22,826 nucleotides of DNA from Halanaerobium sp. GTDB taxonomy: Bacteria > Bacillota > Halanaerobiia > Halanaerobiales > Halanaerobiaceae. The position numbers and the translations under genes are program-made. Below the pieces are notes generated by a model. The model did no database searches. It was not told where the DNA came from and was given only the letters and a program-made list of their open reading frames with translations. This document shows positions 8,185 through 15,809 of the stretch, one piece after another; the stretch's first letter is position 1, and every line of letters starts with the position of its first letter. The stretch is taken from contig QBLP01000009.1 in assembly GCA_003070825.1 (NCBI GenBank), positions 1 through 22,826 on the forward strand. Reading direction: 5' to 3'.

Positions 8185-9174
8185 ATGGGACGAAAAGTAA
8201 CGCTATTTACCGGCCAGTGGGCAGATATGAAATTTGAGAACTTAGCTCAGACCGTAAGTGAAATTGGTTATGATGGTCTGGAAATAGCCTGCTGGGGAGA
8301 TCACTTAGATGTTCAGAAAGCGGCAGAGGAAAGTTCCTATGTAGAAAAGAAACTGGAGATTCTTAATAAATATAACCTGGGAGTCTGGGCCATCGGCAAC
8401 CACCTCGCCGGCCAGTGTGTGGGTGACCGCTATGATCCCCGCCTTGATAATTTTGCCCCGGAAAAATATGCAGGCAAGCCAGATGAAATTAGAAAATGGG
8501 CGGTAGAGGAGATGCAGCTGACAGCAGTGGCTGCCAAAAACCTTGGTGTGGATACAGTTACCGGTTTTACAGGCTCTCCAATCTGGAAGTTTTTCTACTC
8601 TTTTCCTCAGACTACGCAGGAGATGGTCGAAGAGGGTTTTGAACGGATAGTTGAACTCTGGAATCCAATTCTTGATGTTTTTAAGGAAAATGGAGTCAAA
8701 TTTGCTCTCGAAGTTCACCCAACAGAAATTGCCTTTGATTTTTACACAACCGAAAAGCTGCTGGATAAGTTTGACTGGCGGCCTGAATTTGGCATCAACT
8801 TTGACCCGAGCCATTTAATCTGGCAGGGGCTGACTCCCCATCTCTTTTTGCGGGATTTCAGTGAGCGGATCTATCATGTGCATATGAAGGATGCAGCAGT
8901 AACTCTAAACGGCAGAGAAGGTATTTTAGGATCTCACCTTCCCTTTGGTGACCGCCGCCGCGGCTGGGATTTTCGCTCCCTCGGCCACGGAGACATCGAT
9001 TTTGATGAGATTATCCGCGAACTTAACAAAATGAATTACACCGGTCCCCTTTCTGTGGAATGGGAAGACAGCGGTATGGATCGGATCTATGGAGCCCGGG
9101 AGGCACTTAACTTTGTCCGCGAGATTGACTTTAAACCCTCTGAGCTGGCCTTTGATAATTCAATGGAGAAATGA
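8185..9174 (+). CDS. Sugar phosphate isomerase/epimerase-like TIM barrel (second copy)
   Basis: Second xylose-isomerase-like TIM barrel of the cluster, about 329 residues and distinctly longer than the first (272). It opens with a GYDGLEIACWGDHLD strand. Probable metal ligands are Glu176 in ALEVHP, Asp207 in NFDPSH, the histidines of YHVHMKD (231 and 233) and Glu292 in SVEWED. The ATG at 8185 is chosen because AAAGGAAG at about 8169-8176 is 8 bases upstream; the GTG at 8176 lies on that ribosome site. It is the last gene of the sugar cluster: a 40-base palindrome and a terminator follow. The pairing with a second dehydrogenase suggests a lyase, hydratase or isomerase acting on a keto sugar. 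A plain IolE or IolI role is possible, but the other iol genes are absent. Confidence 0.86.
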   Translation: MGRKVTLFTGQWADMKFENLAQTVSEIGYDGLEIACWGDHLDVQKAAEESSYVEKKLEILNKYNLGVWAIGNHLAGQCVGDRYDPRLDNFAPEKYAGKPDEIRKWAVEEMQLTAVAAKNLGVDTVTGFTGSPIWKFFYSFPQTTQEMVEEGFERIVELWNPILDVFKENGVKFALEVHPTEIAFDFYTTEKLLDKFDWRPEFGINFDPSHLIWQGLTPHLFLRDFSERIYHVHMKDAAVTLNGREGILGSHLPFGDRRRGWDFRSLGHGDIDFDEIIRELNKMNYTGPLSVEWEDSGMDRIYGAREALNFVREIDFKPSELAFDNSMEK

Positions 9175-9181
9175 TATCTTA

Positions 9182-9221
9182 TTGAACCAGGTCCAAAACG
9201 GCCGTTTTGGACCTGGTTCAA
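9182..9221. repeat. Perfect 40-base palindrome without a spacer
   Basis: Left arm TTGAACCAGGTCCAAAACGG (9182-9201) is followed directly by its exact reverse complement (9202-9221). It starts 8 bases after the stop codon of the preceding gene. There is no U-run after it, and a separate ordinary terminator lies 33 bases downstream. The right arm contains the first part of the 32-base dispersed repeat, so the palindrome looks like two repeat ends fused head to head. Confidence 0.95.
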
Positions 9222-9237
9222 GTGCGGTGATTCACAA
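9206..9237 (+). repeat. 32-base dispersed repeat, copy A
   Basis: Pattern TTTGGACCTGGTT, then C or A, then AAGT, any 7 bases, then TTCACAA. Copy A has C at the variable position and GCGGTGA as spacer. Copies B (12100-12131) and C (21598-21629) have the same length and spacing and lie on the same strand at the 3' ends of unrelated genes. Function unknown. Confidence 0.85.
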
Positions 9238-9253
9238 ATAGAATTTTACTAAT

Positions 9254-9289
9254 CCCTTCTGGCTCTTATCAGCAGAAGGGTTTTCTTTT
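9254..9289 (+). terminator. Rho-independent terminator of the sugar cluster
   Basis: CCCTTCTG at 9254-9261 pairs with CAGAAGGG at 9273-9280 around an 11-base loop, followed by TTTTCTTTT. It lies 80 bases after the second TIM barrel gene and about 117 bases before the ATPase gene, separating the two transcription units. No convincing promoter was found in the remaining AT-rich 9290-9390 stretch. Confidence 0.85.
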
Positions 9290-9405
9290 GAATGGATTTT
9301 AGATAGAGGAATTTTCCAGATTATAAAGAATTATTAAAATAACAGCCTAAATATCAATTAAATTTGTTAGCTGGCAAAATAGATAAATAGAGAGGGGCGA
9401 TGATT

Positions 9406-12087
9406 TTGGCAGAGGAATATTATCAGAAAAAAATTGATTCAATTATTAAAAACTTCAATACTGACCCGGAGAGTGGACTTAGTTCAGAAGAATTAAAAAA
9501 GAAGAAAGAAGAACATGGGCCCAATAAGCTCCGGGAATCAGAGGGAGTTTCTTTCTGGAAAATTCTTTTAAATCAGCTTAAAGATTTGATAATTATTATT
9601 TTAATAATTGCAGCTGTACTTGCCTTTTTGATCGGAGATACTCTGGAGGGCTATGCAATTCTGGCGGTAATTGTTTTTAACACAATTATCGGTTTTGTGA
9701 CTGAATATCAGGCTCAGAAGGCAGTCGCTTCTTTAAAAAATGTTTTGAGCAAAAAGGCAATGGTAATTCGGGAAGGCAAGAAGGAGGAAATCGAAGCTGT
9801 TGATCTGGTACCGGGAGATATTATCTTTATCGAAGAAGGAGATCAGATACCGGCAGATGCAAGACTGATTGACTCCAATAATTTAACTATTAATGAAGCT
9901 TCGCTGACCGGAGAATCCGAAAGTGTGGCCAAAGAGGCAGAGGCCCAGTTTGATTCGGAAAAGACACTGGCTGAAAGAAATAATATGATCTACATGGGAA
10001 CAACAGCCGCCCGCGGTAAAGGAAAGGCAGTGGTTACTGCAACTGCAGAGGATACAGAAATCGGTAAAATTGGCGCCATGCTGGATGAAACTAAGGAGGG
10101 TAAAACTCCGCTTGAAAAAAGACTGGAGAGGCTCGGTAAATCCCTAATAAAAATTACCCTGGTGGTAATTGCTGTGCTGACAGTGCTCGGAATTGTTATG
10201 GGACGCCCGGTCTATGATACAGTTAAGACTGGAATTGCCCTGGCAATTGCTGCCGTTCCAGAAGGACTGCCGATAATTGCAACTGTAACCCTGGCGATCG
10301 GGATGAAGAAGATGGTCGAGCATCAGGCTCTGGTCAGAGAACTTCTGGCAGTTGAAACTCTTGGTTCAGTTACTACAATCTGCACCGATAAGACAGGCAC
10401 AATCACTGAAAATCAGATGACACTGCGGAAAATTTATCTAAATGACCATTTAATCGAAATTAGCGGTACCGGCTATCAGCCGGAAGGTGATTTTCTGCTT
10501 GAGGATGAAAAGATTGAGCCGGGAGCTGAGGCGAGTCTGGAGCTGACATTAAAAGCGGCACTGCTCTGCACCTCAGCTGAGTTAACTAAAGAAGATGGTG
10601 ATTATAAGGTTCTCGGAGAGGCTACAGAAGGTGCTCTTTTAACTGCCGGCAGGAAGGCTAACTTTTCCAAGGAGAGTTTAAAAGAAGAGGGTTATCAGAA
10701 GCTGGCCGAAATTCCTTTTAACTCAGACTATATGTATATGGCAGTCAGCTATGCCCTGCCTGATGGCAGAGAACACCTTTATCTAAAAGGTTCACCGGAT
10801 GTGGTGCTTGAAATGTGTGATTCGATCATGATCAACGGTGAAAAAAAGGAATTAACCGAGGCTAAAATTGATGAAATTCAGGCAAAAAATAAGAAGCTGG
10901 GAGAAGAAGGCCTCCGCATTCTGGGAGTTGCCTATCAGGAAGGGAATAATTTAGATTCGGAAGAAAAACTGCAGACTGAGATTGAAAGCTCTCTCACTTT
11001 TCTGGCCCTGACAGCAATTATTGACCCACCAAGGGAGTCAGTAAAGGAAGCAATTAAGGAAACTAAAAAAGCAGGAATCAAAACAAAAATGATCACCGGT
11101 GACCAGATGGATACAGCTGCTGCTATTGCCAGAGAAGTTGGGATTGCAGGCAGTGATAATGTAATCAGCGGTCAGCAGATTTCCAAAGCTTCTGCTAGTG
11201 AGTTAAGAGAACTGATTAAAAATAATTCTGTTTTCTCGCGGGTTACCCCGGAGAATAAACTGCAGATTATAGAAGCTTTAAACGAAGAAAATGAAGTTAC
11301 TGCGATGACCGGTGATGGTGTAAACGATGCTCCGGCCCTTAAAAAAGCAGATATTGGGGTTTCAATGGGCAAAAGGGGAACCTCAGTTGCCAGAGAGGCT
11401 TCGGATATGGTACTTTTGGATGATGATTTTGCCACAATTGTAACTGCTGTGCGCGAAGGCAGGGTTATATTTGATAATATCCAGAAGTTTATCTACTTTC
11501 TCTTTTCCAACAATCTGAGCAAGATAATTTATATTTTCTTAGGTATCATCTTCAATCTGCCGCTGCCGCTTCTGGCAATGCAGATTCTCTGGATTAATGT
11601 GGTGATCGATGTTTTCCCGGCCCTCTCACTTGCCTGGGAAAAAGAAGAGGATAATATTATGGAGCGGGAGGCTACAACTGAAAGAAATATTATGGATAAG
11701 GCTTTTAAGAAAAAAGTTGGCCTGCACAGTCTGATTCTGGCAGCAGGACCGATGCTTCTATACCTCTGGGCCTTAAATGGCAGCTACAGTCTGGAGATCA
11801 GTCGGACCTTAAGTTTTAGCTCACTGGCCTTTATTCAGCTGTTCCATGTTTTCAATGCCCGCCGCAAATCAGGCCTGGCCTTTGATAAAACTGTTCTGGA
11901 AAATCATTATCTCTGGCTGGCAGTAGGAGTTGGAATAGTATTTCAGCTGGCAGCAATTTATTTAGCACCACTGCAGAATATACTTTCTACAGTGGCTATC
12001 CCAGCAGAGTTGTGGCTGCCGACAGCTGCAGCGATTATTCTGCCGATGCTGATCATTCAGTTGATCAATGTTTTTGCTGGTAGATAA
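9406..12087 (+). CDS. Cation-translocating P-type ATPase, Ca2+ type (P2, PMR1/LMCA1-like)
   Basis: ATP-driven ion pump in the cytoplasmic membrane, about 893 residues. Motifs in order, numbered from the TTG start: TGES of the actuator domain at 168-171, PEGLP in M4 with Glu286, the phosphorylated Asp328 in DKTGT, a KGSPD nucleotide-site motif, TGDGVNDAP, then M5 and M6. Site II Ca2+ ligands of SERCA (Glu309, Asn796, Asp800) are matched by Glu286, Asn731 and Asp735. The site I positions Glu771 and Thr799 are Lys706 and Ile734. This predicts one Ca2+ per cycle, as in Listeria LMCA1, which has Arg at the Glu771 position. The TTG at 9406 has AGAGGGG 8 bases upstream; the ATG at 9400 is too close to it. 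It is a single-gene unit bounded by terminators. Na+ or Mn2+ transport is the main alternative. Confidence 0.9.
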   Translation: MAEEYYQKKIDSIIKNFNTDPESGLSSEELKKKKEEHGPNKLRESEGVSFWKILLNQLKDLIIIILIIAAVLAFLIGDTLEGYAILAVIVFNTIIGFVTEYQAQKAVASLKNVLSKKAMVIREGKKEEIEAVDLVPGDIIFIEEGDQIPADARLIDSNNLTINEASLTGESESVAKEAEAQFDSEKTLAERNNMIYMGTTAARGKGKAVVTATAEDTEIGKIGAMLDETKEGKTPLEKRLERLGKSLIKITLVVIAVLTVLGIVMGRPVYDTVKTGIALAIAAVPEGLPIIATVTLAIGMKKMVEHQALVRELLAVETLGSVTTICTDKTGTITENQMTLRKIYLNDHLIEISGTGYQPEGDFLLEDEKIEPGAEASLELTLKAALLCTSAELTKEDGDYKVLGEATEGALLTAGRKANFSKESLKEEGYQKLAEIPFNSDYMYMAVSYALPDGREHLYLKGSPDVVLEMCDSIMINGEKKELTEAKIDEIQAKNKKLGEEGLRILGVAYQEGNNLDSEEKLQTEIESSLTFLALTAIIDPPRESVKEAIKETKKAGIKTKMITGDQMDTAAAIAREVGIAGSDNVISGQQISKASASELRELIKNNSVFSRVTPENKLQIIEALNEENEVTAMTGDGVNDAPALKKADIGVSMGKRGTSVAREASDMVLLDDDFATIVTAVREGRVIFDNIQKFIYFLFSNNLSKIIYIFLGIIFNLPLPLLAMQILWINVVIDVFPALSLAWEKEEDNIMEREATTERNIMDKAFKKKVGLHSLILAAGPMLLYLWALNGSYSLEISRTLSFSSLAFIQLFHVFNARRKSGLAFDKTVLENHYLWLAVGVGIVFQLAAIYLAPLQNILSTVAIPAELWLPTAAAIILPMLIIQLINVFAGR

Positions 12088-12099
12088 GATTGAGATAAG

Positions 12100-12131
12100 T
12101 TTGGACCTGGTTAAAGTAAATAATTTCACAA
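12100..12131 (+). repeat. 32-base dispersed repeat, copy B
   Basis: Same pattern as copy A, with A at the variable position and AAATAAT as the 7-base spacer, ending TTCACAA. It begins 13 bases after the stop codon of the P-type ATPase gene and before that gene's terminator. Copies A and B flank the ATPase gene as direct repeats about 2.9 kb apart. Confidence 0.85.
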
Positions 12132-12159
12132 TAAAATCAAAATAGAAATTATCTTTGGT

Positions 12160-12200
12160 AACTGGCAGCTTTTTATTTTAGGCTGCCAGTTTTTCTTAGT
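12160..12200 (+). terminator. Rho-independent terminator of the P-type ATPase gene
   Basis: AACTGGCAGC at 12160-12169 pairs perfectly with GCTGCCAGTT at 12182-12191 around a 12-base T-rich loop. The 3' arm runs into TTTTCTTAGTTATTTTTTT. This is a strong terminator 72 bases after the ATPase stop codon. Confidence 0.92.
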
Positions 12201-12240
12201 TATTTTTTTCAAATTAGCAGGGGAATTTATTTTGCCGAAG

Positions 12241-12371
12241 AATATATAATATGTAGAGATAGGTTTAATCTACTTTAGGTTAAATTTTCGGAAAATTTAG
12301 TTAACAAAAAAGGGGGGGAGAGTTAGAAAAGTTTGTGTGGTGGTTTTCTTATGTAAAAAGGGGAGGTAAAA
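12241..12371 (+). promoter_or_regulatory. Leader region of the peptide/D-amino-acid operon
   Basis: A TATAAT lies at 12245-12250 but no good -35 sits 16-18 bases upstream, so the promoter call is weak. A perfect inverted repeat TAAATTTT-CGG-AAAATTTA (12281-12299) follows and could be an operator or a leader hairpin. A run of seven G (12312-12318) gives a ribosome-site-like AGGGGGGGAGAG with no suitable start codon at the right distance. The real site for the next gene is GGGGAGG at 12360-12366. A regulated leader is possible. Confidence 0.35.
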
Positions 12372-13922
12372 ATGCGTAAAAATTTAACACTGTCGCTTAT
12401 TCTGGTGTTGTTGATCTCTCTTATTTTTTCAGTCAATCTCTTTGCTCAGGAAAAAGGTGGTACTCTGCGTTATGCAATGATCGATACTCCTCCTTCTCTT
12501 GACCAGCAGGTTGTAACTTCAGACCTGGCAACAATTATTGCTCAGCATATTTTTGAAGGTTTATATACTTTCAATTCTCAGTATGCTCCAGTACCAATGC
12601 TGGCTGAAGGCTCAATGGTTAAGGAAGACGGTAGACTGGTTACTATCAATCTCCGCCAGGGGGTTACCTTCCATAATGGTAAGGAAATGACCTCAGAGGA
12701 TGTTGTAGCATCACTAAAACGCTGGGGAGAATTTGGGGTTAGAGGTCCTGTCTTATTTAATTATATTGAAGCCGTTGAGGCAAATGGCAGCTATGCTGTT
12801 GACCTTCATTTTTCTGAGCCATTTTCTGCCTGGCAGTCAATGCTGGCCTTTATCAATGGGGGACCGGTAATTCTGCCCAGCGAAATTATGGAAAATGCAG
12901 ATGAAAGACCAATTAGTCCTGAAGATTATATTGGAACTGGCCCCTATGAATTTACCAGATGGGATACCGGTCGTTTTATTCAGCTATCCAGATATGAAGA
13001 TTATGCAGCCCGATCTGATCAGGCCGATGGTTATGGTGGCGAAAGAATAGCATATTTTGATGAGCTGCGCTTTATCCCTGTCTCTGAAGTAGGAACCAGA
13101 ATTAATGGTCTGCGTGCAGGTGATTATGATTATGCAGAAAGTATGCAGGGAGACCTTTATGAAGATTTAAAAGCGGATGATAGAGTCAATGTTTTAGTCA
13201 ATCAGGGTGCACAATTTGGGGAAGTATTTTTCAATCAGAAACAGGGTATTATGACTAATAAGAAACTGAGACAGGCTATACTGGCCGCTGTGGATATGGA
13301 ACCTGTTATGCAGGCAGCTCACGGTCATCCTGATCTCTGGGATCTTAACGGATCGATTATGCCTGAAAAAACAATCTGGTATTCTGAAGCTGCGATTGAA
13401 AAATACAGCCGTGGTGATGCAGAACTTGCCCGAAAACTGGCAGAAGAAGCAGGCTATAATGGTGAAAGAATCAGATATATGGCAACCACCTCCTATCAGA
13501 CAATGTATGACAGCAGTGTGGTAATTGCTCAGCAGTTATCAGAAGCAGGTTTTAATATTGATCTGCAGATTTATGACTGGGCAACTCTGGCCAGCAGAAG
13601 AAACGATCCTGAAGTCTGGGACCTTTTTTATACCTGGCACGGCTTTGTTCCGGATCCAATTCTTTATACCTTCTTAAGCCCAACCTATCCTGGCTGGTGG
13701 GATACAGCTAAGAAGAGACTGCTTGTCAATAACTTTACTCAGGCTATGGAGCAGGAAGAAAGAGTTGAAATTTGGTCTGAGCTGCAGGAAGAAATCTACG
13801 ATCATGTGCCAATATTGAAAACAGGAGACAACTATACCTACGATATAGTAGTTCCGGAAGTTAAAGGCTTTGGCGAAACTTCCTTAATCTGGCCGAAATT
13901 CTGGAATATCTGGTTTGAATAG
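12372..13922 (+). CDS. Peptide-type ABC transporter substrate-binding protein (SBP_bac_5)
   Basis: Receptor of a dipeptide/oligopeptide/nickel-type importer, 516 residues, normal for the DppA/OppA family. Signal peptide 1-25 ends LFA before Q26 and has no lipobox cysteine, so a free periplasmic protein is predicted. The mature protein begins KGGTLRYAM, with the family motifs VTFHNGKEMTSEDVVASL, YIGTGPYEF, a D-x-R-type NKKLRQAILAAVDME segment and the C-terminal PILKTGDNY region. GGGGAGG sits about 6 bases before the ATG. Two matching permease genes follow, then D-amino-acid and amide hydrolases, so the ligand is more likely an acylated D-amino acid or D-residue peptide than an ordinary peptide. 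This ligand call is inference from context. Confidence 0.92.
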   Translation: MRKNLTLSLILVLLISLIFSVNLFAQEKGGTLRYAMIDTPPSLDQQVVTSDLATIIAQHIFEGLYTFNSQYAPVPMLAEGSMVKEDGRLVTINLRQGVTFHNGKEMTSEDVVASLKRWGEFGVRGPVLFNYIEAVEANGSYAVDLHFSEPFSAWQSMLAFINGGPVILPSEIMENADERPISPEDYIGTGPYEFTRWDTGRFIQLSRYEDYAARSDQADGYGGERIAYFDELRFIPVSEVGTRINGLRAGDYDYAESMQGDLYEDLKADDRVNVLVNQGAQFGEVFFNQKQGIMTNKKLRQAILAAVDMEPVMQAAHGHPDLWDLNGSIMPEKTIWYSEAAIEKYSRGDAELARKLAEEAGYNGERIRYMATTSYQTMYDSSVVIAQQLSEAGFNIDLQIYDWATLASRRNDPEVWDLFYTWHGFVPDPILYTFLSPTYPGWWDTAKKRLLVNNFTQAMEQEERVEIWSELQEEIYDHVPILKTGDNYTYDIVVPEVKGFGETSLIWPKFWNIWFE

Positions 13923-13938
13923 TGTAATTATGTTCTAA

Positions 13939-13959
13939 AGGGCTCTTTTTTAGAGCCCT
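13939..13959 (+). promoter_or_regulatory. Intercistronic hairpin after the peptide-type binding protein gene
   Basis: AGGGCTCT (13939-13946) pairs with AGAGCCCT (13952-13959) around five T. The T-run is in the loop and not after the stem, so this is probably an attenuating or mRNA-stabilising hairpin between receptor and permease genes, like the one at 4281-4309. Confidence 0.72.
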
Positions 13960-13983
13960 CTTCAACTATAAGGAGGTTTTTCT

Positions 13984-14931
13984 ATGTGGGTCTATACTTT
14001 TAGAAGATTATTAACTATTATTCCCACTCTGCTGGTTGCCTCAATAATAATTTTTTCTTTTATGCATTTAATGCCCGGAGACCCGGCAGCTGTAATGCTG
14101 GGAACCAATGCCACTCCCGAACAGGTTGAGAGGCTGAGAACACAGATGGGATTAAATAGACCAATCTATATTCAATTTTCAACCTGGATTAGAGGAGCCT
14201 TTGTGGGTGATCTTGGAGAATCAATCTTTTTTCAGAGTCCGGTGATGTCGGTTATTAGGTCCAGAGCGGAAACGAGTATTTTAATTGCTTTTTTTTCAAT
14301 GATTTTAATTTTAACAATTGGAGTACCAGTGGGAGTAATTTCTGCAGTTAAAAACAATACGCTCTTAGATCAGTTTTCGATGGGTTTTGCCATGCTGGCA
14401 GCTTCCATACCAACTTTCTGGCTGGGGCTTAACTTAATGATAATTTTCTCTGTGAATTTAGGCTGGCTGCCCTCATCGGGATTTCCTTCGGTCATAGAAA
14501 GCGGCAATTTGATGAATTTAAAATATTTAATCCTGCCCTGTCTGACTCTGGCTGCTCCCAACTCTGCCCTGATTATCCGTCTGACGAGGTCAAGTATGCT
14601 TGATGTAATGAGCGAAGAATATGTAAAAACAGCCCGGGCCAAAGGTTTAAAAGAATCTGAAGTAGTAATCAAGCATATTTTTCGCAATGCCATAATTTCC
14701 GTTGTCTCAGCACTGGGCTTTACCTTTATTGCCCTGTTATCAGGTACAGTTGTTACCGAAACTGTTTTTTCCCTGCCCGGGGTAGGCAGTTTGGTGGTCC
14801 AGTCAGTTTTAAGAAGAGATTATCCTGTGATTCAGGGAGTTATCTTTGTTGTTGTAATACTTTATGTGCTAATCAATCTGCTGACAGACCTGTCTTACGG
14901 CTTTCTGGATCCAAGAATCACCTATGATTGA
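13984..14931 (+). CDS. Peptide-type ABC transporter permease (DppB/OppB-like)
   Basis: First integral membrane subunit of the importer, 315 residues with about six hydrophobic segments. The N-terminus (MWVYTFRRLLTIIPTLLVAS) is characteristic of DppB proteins, as are the FSFMHLMPGDPA segment, the periplasmic GLNRPIYIQF loop and the cytoplasmic EAA-type loop EYVKTARAKGLKESEV that docks to the ATPase. It ends with the typical LSYGFLDPRI. The AAGGAGG site at 13970-13976 is about 7 bases before the ATG. The stop codon lies 17 bases before the start of the second permease. The ATPase docking loop is intact although no ATPase gene follows. Confidence 0.93.
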   Translation: MWVYTFRRLLTIIPTLLVASIIIFSFMHLMPGDPAAVMLGTNATPEQVERLRTQMGLNRPIYIQFSTWIRGAFVGDLGESIFFQSPVMSVIRSRAETSILIAFFSMILILTIGVPVGVISAVKNNTLLDQFSMGFAMLAASIPTFWLGLNLMIIFSVNLGWLPSSGFPSVIESGNLMNLKYLILPCLTLAAPNSALIIRLTRSSMLDVMSEEYVKTARAKGLKESEVVIKHIFRNAIISVVSALGFTFIALLSGTVVTETVFSLPGVGSLVVQSVLRRDYPVIQGVIFVVVILYVLINLLTDLSYGFLDPRITYD

Positions 14932-14948
14932 GGAAAGGAGGAAAGCAG

Positions 14949-15791
14949 ATGCGCTACGGCTTCAAGTTCTGGCGAAAATTGTTTAGAAGAAAAATTACTC
15001 TGCTGGGAGCTCTGCTTTTAACTATGATTATTTTGATGGCACTTTTAGCGCCAGTAATTGCTCCCTATGACCCGATGAAGATTAATCCGATTGAGCGGCT
15101 GCAGAATCCAAATCAGACTCACTGGTTTGGGACTGATAATTTTGGCCGCGATATTTTCAGCAGGATTGTTTATGGAGCTCGGATTAGTGTGCTCAGCGGT
15201 TTTGGAGTAGTTATTTTTTCGGTTGTTTTTGGAGTTGTGCTGGGAGCTCTTTCCGGCTATTTTGATAACCTCGGTATTTTTATTATGCGTTTTATTGATG
15301 TGGTCATGGCCTTTCCTCCGCTGATGCTTGCTCTGGCTTTAATGGCAATTTTAGGGCAGGGACTGGTCAATGTAATTATCGCCGTTGGTGCTGTCTATCT
15401 GACCAGAACCGCCCGTATCACCTATGGTCTTACTTTAAAAATTAAAAAGGATGCCTTTATTGAGGCGGCAGTAGCAGAAGGAGCTTCAAATAAGCGGATT
15501 CTATTTCTGCATATTATTCCTAATCTTCTTTCCCCAATTATAGTGCAGGCAACTTTTACCTTTGCTTTTGCTCTGCTGGAGATGGCAGCTCTTGACTTTC
15601 TGGGAGTCGGAATTCCACCTCAGATTCCAAGCTGGGGTAATATGCTGAGTTCAAGTCAGGTATATATAACAAGGGCCCCCTGGCTGATATTTTTTCCAGG
15701 ACTCTTTATTGTGATTACTGTGCTTTCTTTTAATCTTTTTGGTGATGCTTTAAGAGATCGACTTGATCCTAAATTTAAAGACCTTGTCTAA
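14949..15791 (+). CDS. Peptide-type ABC transporter permease (DppC/OppC-like)
   Basis: Second membrane subunit, about 280 residues. It starts with a basic cytoplasmic end (FKFWRKLFRRK), a first long helix, then the family segment APVIAPYDP and HWFGTDNFGRDIFSRIVYGARISV, which is diagnostic of DppC. The EAA loop is DAFIEAAVAEGASNKRILF. It ends GDALRDRLDP, also diagnostic. The ATG at 14949 is chosen because AAAGGAGG lies about 7-8 bases upstream; an in-frame TTG at 14928 is on the stop codon of the preceding gene and on the wrong side of that site. Adjacent genes on both sides are in the same direction with very short gaps. Confidence 0.93.
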   Translation: MRYGFKFWRKLFRRKITLLGALLLTMIILMALLAPVIAPYDPMKINPIERLQNPNQTHWFGTDNFGRDIFSRIVYGARISVLSGFGVVIFSVVFGVVLGALSGYFDNLGIFIMRFIDVVMAFPPLMLALALMAILGQGLVNVIIAVGAVYLTRTARITYGLTLKIKKDAFIEAAVAEGASNKRILFLHIIPNLLSPIIVQATFTFAFALLEMAALDFLGVGIPPQIPSWGNMLSSSQVYITRAPWLIFFPGLFIVITVLSFNLFGDALRDRLDPKFKDLV

Positions 15792-15809
15792 TAGATGGAG
15801 ATGAGATTA

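Noticed and set aside
8305..8814. 169-codon open frame on the minus strand inside the second TIM barrel gene
   Set aside because: It lies fully antisense to a gene with clear family motifs, has no convincing ribosome site and its translation resembles no family I know.
9206..12131. The two repeat copies around the P-type ATPase gene as ends of a transposon or composite element
   Set aside because: They are direct, not inverted, there is no transposase or target duplication, and a third copy occurs elsewhere beside different genes. Recombination between them is possible, but a mobile unit is not supported.
12335..12379. Possible 14-residue leader peptide (GTG start, ends just inside the receptor gene)
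   Set aside because: The G-rich ribosome-like site is 14 or more bases upstream, too far, and the peptide carries no run of regulatory codons. Probably chance.
14370..14693. 107-codon minus-strand open frame within the DppB-like gene
   Set aside because: Shadow of a clear membrane protein gene; no start signals and no recognisable motif.
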